Positions 54,450 to 62,122 of a DNA stretch of 64,000 nucleotides are shown piece by piece. The translations under genes and the position numbers were made by a program. Each line of letters opens with the position of its first letter. The stretch's first letter is position 1. Origin of the DNA: Candidatus Sumerlaeota bacterium (lineage in GTDB: Bacteria > Sumerlaeota > Sumerlaeia > Sumerlaeales > Sumerlaeaceae); assembly GCA_026398535.1 (NCBI GenBank), contig JAPLSQ010000012.1, positions 1 through 64,000 on the forward strand, given 5' to 3'. The notes under the pieces were generated by a model. The model did no database searches, was not told the DNA's origin, and was given only the letters and a program-made list of their open reading frames with translations.

Positions 54450-56063
54450 ATGAGGCATATCAGAAAAAATGTTGTGTGCGCATTGTTGCTGGGCATCGTG
54501 AGCGCCATGATGGCCGGCAGATCATATTCCACGGAGACAATGCCATTGGCTTTTGAAAACGCCGCGAAGCTTTATGAATATCAGCGTCCCGATGGGGCGC
54601 TGATGCTTTACCCGACTGCCACGGGGCAGGGCCGCCTTGTGCCGTATTTTTCCAATATTGCGGCTCTCGCATGGACAGAATCGGCGCGCGTGACAACCGA
54701 CACGGCGGCGCGCGGCAAGATGCTCGACGCGTGCGGAAAGTGGCTTGACTGGTATGCCTTTCATATGAATGCCGACGGCGCCATCTATGATTTTGAGTGC
54801 GATAAGCAAACCTGCAAGCCGACAGGCACTTATGACTCGACGGACAGTTATGCGGCGACGTTCTGTCTTCTTTTGCTGCGCCATCATGACGCGGCGGGCA
54901 ATGCGGCACAAGTGCGCAAGCTTGAGAAGGCAGTCCGGGGCGCGCACAAGGCCATCGAACTTACAATGGATCGGGACGGCCTGACCTATGCGCATCCGTT
55001 TTATCCGGCCAGGTACCTGATGGACAATTGCGAGGTTGCGGCCGGTCTGGCCTCCCTGAAGCGGTTGTATGCCATTCTCGGCGACAGCGCCGGCCAGGCG
55101 CGCGCCGCCGGGCAACTCGACCGGCTGCTTGCGCAGATCGGGCGCTACTACCAGCGCAAAGCGGGCGTGTTTGGTTATACAATGAGTTCTTTTGGGACCA
55201 TCAGCGGCGACTTCTCCAAAGCCTATCCCGACGCGCTGGCGAACCTGATGGTTCTGGGATGGCTGTCGGCGGGCGACGCGCCCGCCAAGGCTCTGCTTGG
55301 CAAGCTGAAAAGCAAATTCTGGGATTCGGAGAACAAAAATCCGGCGTTCCCCAACTGGTGGATCATGGCGGCGCTGGCCTGCGGCGATGGCGATTTGAAA
55401 GGCAAGGCGCTGGAAGCGGCCGGGCGTCACTGCCGCAAGCGCGATGTGAATGCTCCCGATCTTGGCATGGCGGCCGCGCTTTGCGCCACGGGCATTGAAG
55501 CCTTTTCGTTCCCCGAATTGAGGCTGGCGTGGGACAAGCTGACCACGGCGCCCCCGCAAGCCAAAAGCAATGTGAGCGCAACAGAGGCGATTCCCCCTGG
55601 AGCAAGAGTTGTGCTCACAGGACACAAAGCCAAGGGCGGAATGCTTCCAAACGGGCAGTGGAAAATGGAGAAGGTTAAATTCCCGTTGCGTGTGGATTAC
55701 CGGCTTGATGGCGCTGAATCATATCTGCAAATCAACCTGGTTTTTCCGGGCATTGTGTCGTGGGACAAGTTGCGCGCGATCAAGGTTGATATGCCCGACG
55801 GAGCGGTCATCGTGGCCAGCCAGCTTCAAATTGCCCTCATGGAAGCGGATGGCGACGTGTGGGATTTCAAGCTGCCGCCGGCGGAGCGCACGGGCAAGCC
55901 GGTTGAGTTGGATGTCAGCAAACTGGCCATCAACCGCTGGGGGCGCGATGGCGATGGAAAATGCGATCTGAGCCAGACGGCCGGTCTGCGCTTTCAGATC
56001 GACGGCAACGGACGCTTGAACGGCGAGTTTCGCATCGAGGCAATTTCCGCGGTTCCGAAGTAA
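54450..56063 (+). CDS. Exported toroid enzyme-like protein, paralogue without the tail
   Basis: 537 residues with a signal peptide (VVCALLLGIVSAMMAG). Residues about 35-370 are an (alpha/alpha)6 toroid related to the preceding gene: TYDSTDSYAATFCLLLLRHH against DSEDSYAAMFAWTL, RYLMDNCEVAAGL against KYTMDNAEVFQGY, and KAYPDALANLM against NYYPDAMANEF. The last 150 residues form a beta domain (FPLRVDYRLDGAESYLQINL). It ends ISAVPK and lacks the WxLY tail of its neighbour, so the two may be sorted differently. It converges on the GH38 gene with a one-base gap. Confidence 0.75.
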   Translation: MRHIRKNVVCALLLGIVSAMMAGRSYSTETMPLAFENAAKLYEYQRPDGALMLYPTATGQGRLVPYFSNIAALAWTESARVTTDTAARGKMLDACGKWLDWYAFHMNADGAIYDFECDKQTCKPTGTYDSTDSYAATFCLLLLRHHDAAGNAAQVRKLEKAVRGAHKAIELTMDRDGLTYAHPFYPARYLMDNCEVAAGLASLKRLYAILGDSAGQARAAGQLDRLLAQIGRYYQRKAGVFGYTMSSFGTISGDFSKAYPDALANLMVLGWLSAGDAPAKALLGKLKSKFWDSENKNPAFPNWWIMAALACGDGDLKGKALEAAGRHCRKRDVNAPDLGMAAALCATGIEAFSFPELRLAWDKLTTAPPQAKSNVSATEAIPPGARVVLTGHKAKGGMLPNGQWKMEKVKFPLRVDYRLDGAESYLQINLVFPGIVSWDKLRAIKVDMPDGAVIVASQLQIALMEADGDVWDFKLPPAERTGKPVELDVSKLAINRWGRDGDGKCDLSQTAGLRFQIDGNGRLNGEFRIEAISAVPK

Positions 56064-56064
56064 A

Positions 56065-58827
56065 TCAGTATAATGTCCAATCCGTGATTTCTGTTGGCGG
56101 ATAGGGTGCGCCGTATTCGATGCGAAGTGTTTTGATTTCGGAAGCTTTCATTGTGAAGGCGGCGTCGTCCTGGGGCGCGCCCGCCGCGGCGGATTGATCG
56201 AAGATAACCTGGATGTCCTGTTCGAGCGGGGTGGTTTCCGTGACGCGGTTGAATGGGAACACTTGCGACTGTATGACCACGTTCGTCAGAGGCTCGCCCG
56301 AGACTTCGCGCAGTTTGACAATCTGTCCAAGGCCGAAATTGGCCTGTTTGATGCCGCAGATCATGATGTTGGGCTGATCCACAGAGAGGAAGCTCATGGC
56401 TTGGGCGGGCAACATGGCTCCGGATGCGGCGGCGACCACGCGCGGCTGAATTGGCGTGCAGACTTCCATGCCGAAGCGGGTGTCGGCCACGGTGTCGAAT
56501 GGGCGGGCATGGGGCCGGAGGGCGAACAGGATGTCCCAGCGCGCGGGCGCGCCCGGTTCGGCGATCACGCTTCCCATGCTTCCGCCCTTCAGTTTGCACT
56601 GGTCGCCATAACGGATGAATTTGGAATAGAGGGTGGGCGGGGTTGATGGGCTGAAAGTGGCGGTTTGAAGATTGCCGAACGAATAGGCGTAGACATCGGG
56701 CGTCGCGAAGGTGACGCCGTAATTTGTTTCGGACAGATCGATGCAGTGTTCGGGCGTGTGAGAACCGGTGTAGGAACCCTGCAGTGTGTCGGATGACAAC
56801 GGCGGGTTAAGCCATCCGGCGGGCGTGTCGATGCGTCCGACGCATGCGCTGAGATTGAAGGGAAATGCCATCGCGTAGTAGCGCGAGTTCATGTCGTAGG
56901 GGGCAAAAAGCATTTGCGAGCGGTCGGGCGTGTCAATGATGTCGATGCGGTCAAGCTCCTCATAGAGCATGATTTCGGTTGCGGCGATGGGATGCGCGGC
57001 GTTGGTGATGCGCAGGCTTGCCGCCACAGGACCGTTTTTCCCGGCGCTGATGATGGTGAAAGCGCTGCTGGGGACGGGAGTGCCGAAGCCGTAGAAATAT
57101 TCAAGATTGGTGGCCGTGACGGAACAGTTGAATTGGACGGGGGCGTTCTGTTTGACGAGTTCCCTCGCGGCGCCCTTGTCGTAGATGCTGGAGATGTAAC
57201 CGTTGGCATTGACGACAATGCGGCAGCGGGTGTTTTCGATGGAATTGGCGCCCACGACGAGCGAATGCGGAGCGGGGGAGGGCGTTCCATCGGCGATGAG
57301 GAAGCGTTTGTAGCCGATCGACGGGACATCGGGCGCGACGAACAGGAGCATGGCCGCGCTGGCGTCTTTCTGGCAGGGGATTTCGGTGTCCGTCACGGAG
57401 TCGATGAGGCGGAACTGGCGGTTAAGCAGAGCGGTGTCGGCTGGGACACGGACAAGGTCTGTGCGGGGCCACGACAACGGATTGAACACGATGATGGAGT
57501 CCTGTGCGGGCGACGCCGCGGCGCCGAGAAGGTATTGTCTGGCGGTCTCAAGGGTGTCGCTGGTGTAGGTCTGCGCGCTCAGGGTGAAGTTCCTGAACTC
57601 CTGGTTGTTCTGGTCCACTTGCGCCTGCGTCCAGTAGCCGTCCCAGCAACCGCCCGCGCCGCTGTGTTCGTCGAGGGTGAGGATCATGTCCCATGCGCTG
57701 TTGAATTGCGAGAAAGGATAACTTTTGATTCCGAGCGTTGTCGCGAATGACCACATTTTTTCGGCAGAGGGAACAAGGTCGTGGGCATTTTTGATGATTT
57801 TGTCGCCTTGCGGCTCAATCTGCTGGCATGTGTCCCATATGGTTGTCCAGTTGCCGGTTTGGACGGCAATCTGTCCGGAATATTTCTGTTCGAGATATTG
57901 AAAAAAGTCCTCCGGCGTGGCCATGATGAATTTCGGATTGGCATAGGCGGCGTTCCAGTTGCGGATGGCGGAGTAAAGGGCGGTGCTGTATGCGTTGTCG
58001 AAGGCATATTGGATCATGAGCGCGTCGTAAGGATAACCGGCCCGGGTCAGTTCCAGGAGCGATGATGTCAGGCGGTCCTTGTTCACGGCGCCGGTTGTGA
58101 AGAAGGGAAGTCCGTAACCGGCGCTGTCATCAAACGCCTCGCCATAGCCTTTGCGTGTTGACCATGTGAGGAGGCGCGTGCCGTCGGGCGCCTGCCAGTA
58201 GAACGGATATGACGCCCAGGGCTGGGTGAATCCGCCGCCGATGAAAAGGTTTTCGCCGCAGATCAGGTGCTTGATTCCCGATTTGGCAAGAATCTGGGGA
58301 TACGTCCATGCCACGCCGGGCACGTCGTCGTGCAACACCGTCTGGATGGCGATGCCGTATTTGTCGCGGTAACGCGCGGCGTTCCAGAGAAAGCGCGGCA
58401 TTTCTTCGAAAGAAGCTTTGCCGCTGTGGAGCGTGTTGTGTCCGCCGCCGACACTGACGCGGCCTGCTTTGATGAGCTGCATAAGCTGGTTTACGAGGGC
58501 GGTGTCGCTGGTGCGAAGGAGCCATTGCTCAAGCGCCCATGTTTCCTCGATATTCCACTTGTAATCGGAACGGGTCAGGCAATAGCTGATCTGTGCGTCG
58601 ATCATGGTTTTGTATTTTGCGGCGACGACCGATGGCACATCGGTGAAGCCGATGTCGAGGTGGGCATGCGGAATGACATAGATCGTCTTTATGGCGCTGT
58701 CGATGCCCGGTGATATGAGCGGGGCGGCAGAACTGGCGTCGGTGTTTTCAGCGCTTTGGGCGGGCAATGATGATAGTGTCAGCATAATCCCCGTCAGCAC
58801 GAAAAACAGGGTGCGATTGAACGGCAT
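56065..58827 (-). CDS. Exported GH38-like alpha-mannosidase with C-terminal DWTLY
   Basis: 920 residues. The signal peptide is followed by the GH38 catalytic domain: IKTIYVIPHAHLDIGFTD (zinc-binding HxHxDxG), WNIEETWALEQWLL, QTVLHDDVPGVAWTYPQIL with the probable nucleophile Asp, and a middle helical region; the C-terminal two thirds are beta-sandwich domains as in other GH38 proteins. It is expected to remove alpha-linked mannose, though related members act on other sugars. It ends PTEITDWTLY. GGGAGA lies about nine bases before the ATG. It is transcribed alone, divergent from the serine hydrolase; a 15-base perfect palindrome lies in the shared gap. Confidence 0.88.
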   Translation of the reverse strand: MPFNRTLFFVLTGIMLTLSSLPAQSAENTDASSAAPLISPGIDSAIKTIYVIPHAHLDIGFTDVPSVVAAKYKTMIDAQISYCLTRSDYKWNIEETWALEQWLLRTSDTALVNQLMQLIKAGRVSVGGGHNTLHSGKASFEEMPRFLWNAARYRDKYGIAIQTVLHDDVPGVAWTYPQILAKSGIKHLICGENLFIGGGFTQPWASYPFYWQAPDGTRLLTWSTRKGYGEAFDDSAGYGLPFFTTGAVNKDRLTSSLLELTRAGYPYDALMIQYAFDNAYSTALYSAIRNWNAAYANPKFIMATPEDFFQYLEQKYSGQIAVQTGNWTTIWDTCQQIEPQGDKIIKNAHDLVPSAEKMWSFATTLGIKSYPFSQFNSAWDMILTLDEHSGAGGCWDGYWTQAQVDQNNQEFRNFTLSAQTYTSDTLETARQYLLGAAASPAQDSIIVFNPLSWPRTDLVRVPADTALLNRQFRLIDSVTDTEIPCQKDASAAMLLFVAPDVPSIGYKRFLIADGTPSPAPHSLVVGANSIENTRCRIVVNANGYISSIYDKGAARELVKQNAPVQFNCSVTATNLEYFYGFGTPVPSSAFTIISAGKNGPVAASLRITNAAHPIAATEIMLYEELDRIDIIDTPDRSQMLFAPYDMNSRYYAMAFPFNLSACVGRIDTPAGWLNPPLSSDTLQGSYTGSHTPEHCIDLSETNYGVTFATPDVYAYSFGNLQTATFSPSTPPTLYSKFIRYGDQCKLKGGSMGSVIAEPGAPARWDILFALRPHARPFDTVADTRFGMEVCTPIQPRVVAAASGAMLPAQAMSFLSVDQPNIMICGIKQANFGLGQIVKLREVSGEPLTNVVIQSQVFPFNRVTETTPLEQDIQVIFDQSAAAGAPQDDAAFTMKASEIKTLRIEYGAPYPPTEITDWTLY

Positions 58828-58939
58828 GGACGACTTGTCTCCCGGGAGCGGTCTTGTATATTTATATTACTGTTTTCGCTCAAATTAGTTCCTGTTGACA
58901 TACGGTCAATGAAAATCCTGCGATGTTAAATACGCATGG

Positions 58940-58954
58940 CATTTCATTGAAATG
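58940..58954. promoter_or_regulatory. Perfect palindrome upstream of GH38 and serine hydrolase genes
   Basis: CATTTCA-T-TGAAATG, two 7-base arms around one base, in the divergent gap. A second small inverted repeat, TTGAC-N5-GTCAA, lies at 58895-58909. Either could bind a regulator; the owner is unknown. Confidence 0.45.
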
Positions 58955-59025
58955 ATTGTAAAGATGAGTTTGTTTTTGTTGGCGGGCATCGCGCGGCCGG
59001 TTCACAGACCACATGAGGGGCGCTT

Positions 59026-60858
59026 ATGTGCATGCATATCAAATTTAAGAAAGCGGCGCCTTGTATGACCATGGACTCACTTCGCCGCGCGGCGTCTCTC
59101 TCGCGTGCTCACAAGCGAAAACAACAGTATTTCCCGATGCTCCGGACGTTTGGATGCCGTTTTATCATCATCTTGCCGCTCTTGTGTGGCGCGGGAATCG
59201 TGACCGGGCAAACCACATCGGTCACAGAGGCGGGCACGGAGCAAAAGCGTCTGCAAGAGGAGCGACGCCGGTTTCAGTCGCAGGAACTTGCCACCGCGAA
59301 GCCCTTCAGCTTCATTTTCAATCCGGGGGCGCCGCCCGGAATTGTCTGGAGGGATGCCGATGAGGCGCGGCGGCTCGGATGTGTTCAGCCTTTGCGCGTC
59401 AGATGGTTTGACGCCGACCTTAACGAAGTGACCACACCGACGCGGCCGGGCCGGACAGGGGCATACATCGAGACCACGGCGCCCAATGGAACGCCGTTCA
59501 GACGGGCGATGACATTCTTCTGCCGTCCTCCTTTCTTCCTTGTGTATATGTTCCCCGGTCTCAGGCTGCCGGTGGCCTATCAGCCCGGCCCCATCCCTGA
59601 AGCCGTATGGAATGAACACAAAGGGGAGATTTCGCGGACATCGCGCGATCTTTTCCTCCGGTCGTTCAATGACAGCGAAGCGGGAGCGATCCTGATGGCA
59701 GGCTTGAGCGGGACAAAGGCGCTGGGGCGCCCCGCCGCGCCTGTCGATTCCGCGGAGGTTCTTAATGAAGACTACCAGCTTGCCCTGAAACTCAAGCTGC
59801 AGGGACTGAAGGACAAGGCGCGCCCCTTGAAACCGCCGCGCAAACGAAGCGCGGGGCCTGCGCCCATTCTCCACAAAGGCGCGATGGCAGAGGCCGGCAT
59901 GCGGCCGGATGCCAGGGCGAAAATTGACGCGGTCTGCCAGGCATGGGCGAAGGACACAAGCGAGCCTTTTACGGTGCTCGTGGCGCGCCGGGGCGTCATT
60001 GTCATTCACAAGGCGTATGGGCGCGACACCGACAGACGGCGCATCGGGCTTGATTACAGGTGCGATGTGGCTTCGATCACCAAGTTTGTGACATCGGTTC
60101 TCTTCACCCTGTTTCTTGACCAGGGGTTGATCGGACTCGACGATCCTGTTGGAACTATTCTCCCTGACTTTCCGGCAACCGGGCCCTACGCCATGACGTT
60201 CCGGCAGTGTTTCACGCATACCAGCGGATTGAGCGGACACGGGGACTGGGGCGGCATGCGGAATCCGCAATTTGAAAATGTGATTCTGAACGGGATCGAT
60301 GCCTTGGAGCCGGGGAAGTCCTATAACTACAGCGGTCTGGGTCTTGAACTGGCTGCCAAGGCGATGGAAGCCGCTTCAGGCAAAAGCGCGATGAGACTGT
60401 ACGAGGAGGACCTGTTCCGTCCGCTCGGTATAGGGGGCATTCCGATGGGAAGCGCATCAGCGGGCGCGTGCCTTACGGCATGGGATCTTGGCGTCCTTGC
60501 GCAGTGGCTGGCAAACCGGGGCAGTTATGGTGAAATGGAGTTTGTTTCACCACAAACATGCGGCAAGATGCTGCCTGTGCGGCTGGACACGCTTTACCCC
60601 GGGATCACGCAGGAGGAGGGACTCGGCCAGGGCTGGCAGCGCGATCTCAAGCCGGGAAGCGACGGGAATTCCACGCGCACGAAGGATTTGATTTTCAGTC
60701 CGCGAACGCTTGGCCATGGCTCCTTGTCCGGTTGCATTCTGCGCGTGGACCTCGATCGCGAGCTTGTCGTCGTGCAAATTCGAAAACAGCATGGCGAACG
60801 ATATGCCAACTGGGCCACGAAGCTTTTCCTGACGGTTACAGATTGTGTGAGGGAATGA
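59026..60858 (+). CDS. Exported beta-lactamase-fold serine hydrolase (class C/EstB-like)
   Basis: 610 residues. GAGGGG at good spacing supports the ATG at 59026, giving a long charged n-region before the hydrophobic segment (FIIILPLLCGAGIVTG). Residues 60-290 are unassigned, with some beta structure and a basic stretch; residues about 300-600 are the beta-lactamase-type domain: SxxK as SITK (in CDVASITKFVTSVLF), the YxN position as YSG (KSYNYSGLGLEL, Asn replaced by Gly), and HxG as GHGSLSG. It may be an esterase, a peptidase or a D-amino-acid enzyme rather than a beta-lactamase. It stands alone, followed by repeat copies. Confidence 0.83.
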   Translation: MCMHIKFKKAAPCMTMDSLRRAASLSRAHKRKQQYFPMLRTFGCRFIIILPLLCGAGIVTGQTTSVTEAGTEQKRLQEERRRFQSQELATAKPFSFIFNPGAPPGIVWRDADEARRLGCVQPLRVRWFDADLNEVTTPTRPGRTGAYIETTAPNGTPFRRAMTFFCRPPFFLVYMFPGLRLPVAYQPGPIPEAVWNEHKGEISRTSRDLFLRSFNDSEAGAILMAGLSGTKALGRPAAPVDSAEVLNEDYQLALKLKLQGLKDKARPLKPPRKRSAGPAPILHKGAMAEAGMRPDARAKIDAVCQAWAKDTSEPFTVLVARRGVIVIHKAYGRDTDRRRIGLDYRCDVASITKFVTSVLFTLFLDQGLIGLDDPVGTILPDFPATGPYAMTFRQCFTHTSGLSGHGDWGGMRNPQFENVILNGIDALEPGKSYNYSGLGLELAAKAMEAASGKSAMRLYEEDLFRPLGIGGIPMGSASAGACLTAWDLGVLAQWLANRGSYGEMEFVSPQTCGKMLPVRLDTLYPGITQEEGLGQGWQRDLKPGSDGNSTRTKDLIFSPRTLGHGSLSGCILRVDLDRELVVVQIRKQHGERYANWATKLFLTVTDCVRE

Positions 60859-60860
60859 GC

Positions 60861-60932
60861 GGAAGCGGTCGGGTGTGTTCTTCGCGTTCTTTGCATCTTT
60901 GCGCGAGATTGTCTTTAATATGGTTTTTTCTT
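60861..60932 (+). repeat. Dispersed intergenic repeat, copy B
   Basis: Starts GAAGCGGTCGGGTGTG, then TTCGCGTTCTTTGCATC, TTTGCGCGAGATTG and TTTAATATGGTTTTTTC; close to copy A at 35288-35358. It begins two bases after the serine hydrolase stop. The 366-base gap 60859-61224 holds only this, copy C and an AAGTCGCCAAGGTCGCCAAGG short tandem (60941-60961). Confidence 0.75.
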
Positions 60933-60984
60933 TTTCACGCAAAGTCGCCAAGGTCGCCAAGGAAATCAGGATTGAAGGCATGGT

Positions 60985-61026
60985 GATCTTCGCGTTCTTT
61001 GCGTCTTTGCGCGAGATCATCTTTAA
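60985..61026 (+). repeat. Dispersed intergenic repeat, copy C (short)
   Basis: GATCTTCGCGTTCTTTGCG, then TCTTTGCGCGAGATCATCTTTAA: the core of copies A and B without the flanks. It lies about 55 bases after copy B. Confidence 0.7.
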
Positions 61027-61224
61027 GCGGTGTGATAAGCGAAGAGTCATCCAATAAGGATGAGCAGGATCATCATGAGGACGCTTCAAAATCCAGAATA
61101 TCCTTGTTAATTAAGGGAGTTTTCATGCTCGCGCATGCGGCATCATGTAGTCAAATTTGGGCTGTTGCTTCAAGGCTGGCAACTGAGCGGGCGCCGCGAT
61201 TCTATAATAAGCCCCGGCGTGGCA

Positions 61225-62016
61225 TCATTTGTTTACGAAACGCACCTCAAAGATCGCGGGCCAGAGTTTGCCTGTGATGAAGAATGTGCCGCGTGACGGG
61301 TCGCAGGCGATGCCATTGAGCACGTCAGCTTGAGTGCGCTCGTTCGGTTGCAGCAATCCGCTCGCGTCGATTTCGGCTGTCACGGCGCCGCTGAGCGGGT
61401 CGATCCGGACAATGCGATCATCGCCCCAGATATTCGCGTAAAGGCAATTCCCCGCATACTCGAGTTCGTTGAGTCCGGATAGCGGCGTTCCGCGCAGTGT
61501 GGCGGTCAGCGTGCCTGTCACGTCAAAGGTCTGTGTGTCGCGGAACTGCAGAACCGCGCTGCCGTCTGACATGATGAAGCGTTTGCCGTCGTGGCAAAGC
61601 CCCCAGCCTTCGCCTTTGTAGTGATGCCGCGCTGTTTCGCGCAGTGTGGCGATGTCGTAGACGATGGCGGTTCCTTCGCGCCATGTGAGCTGCACAAGAC
61701 GGTTGCCGGCCGCGGCCAGTCCCTCACCGAAAAGATCGGGTTGCAGAGAGACCTGGTTGATCACCCCGCCAGTATTTGGATCCACTTGGCGCACGGTTGA
61801 TCTCCCGTATAATCCCGTGCTTTCAAACATGGCGCCATCCTGAATGACCAGCCCCTGGGTGAACGCCTGCCGGTCGTGAGGGTGCTTGCCGATGACCTGC
61901 ACGGTCATGCGCAATGGTTCTGTAGCGTATGACATACCGCATAGGCAAAGCAGGACCCCCGGGAGATGCCATCGGCTTCTGGCGGGGTGTCGCGGTGGCG
62001 GACGCATGTTTGTCAT
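61225..62016 (-). CDS. Exported glutaminyl-peptide cyclotransferase (glutamine cyclotransferase)
   Basis: Forms N-terminal pyroglutamate from glutaminyl peptides. About 263 residues: signal segment (WHLPGVLLCLCGMSYA), then the five-bladed propeller of plant-type QC: HDRQAFTQGLVIQDGAMFESTG, GLYGRSTVRQVD, FGEGLAAAGNRLVQLTW, GEGWGLCHDGKRFIMSDGS, LNELEYAGNCLYANIWGDD and VLNGIACDPSRGTFFITGK. These match the family closely. The start was taken as ATG 62016; ATG 62007 is equally possible and the open frame runs to 62142. Divergent from the AmpG-like transporter. Confidence 0.92.
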   Translation of the reverse strand: MTNMRPPPRHPARSRWHLPGVLLCLCGMSYATEPLRMTVQVIGKHPHDRQAFTQGLVIQDGAMFESTGLYGRSTVRQVDPNTGGVINQVSLQPDLFGEGLAAAGNRLVQLTWREGTAIVYDIATLRETARHHYKGEGWGLCHDGKRFIMSDGSAVLQFRDTQTFDVTGTLTATLRGTPLSGLNELEYAGNCLYANIWGDDRIVRIDPLSGAVTAEIDASGLLQPNERTQADVLNGIACDPSRGTFFITGKLWPAIFEVRFVNK

Positions 62017-62122
62017 TAGGTGTTGAAATATGGAAATCACACGAAACTTGCCTTGACGCGGGAGAATTATTCTTTTCAGCCTCAAAGGGAATTGCGAACC
62101 ATGTGATTTTGAGATAAACGCT

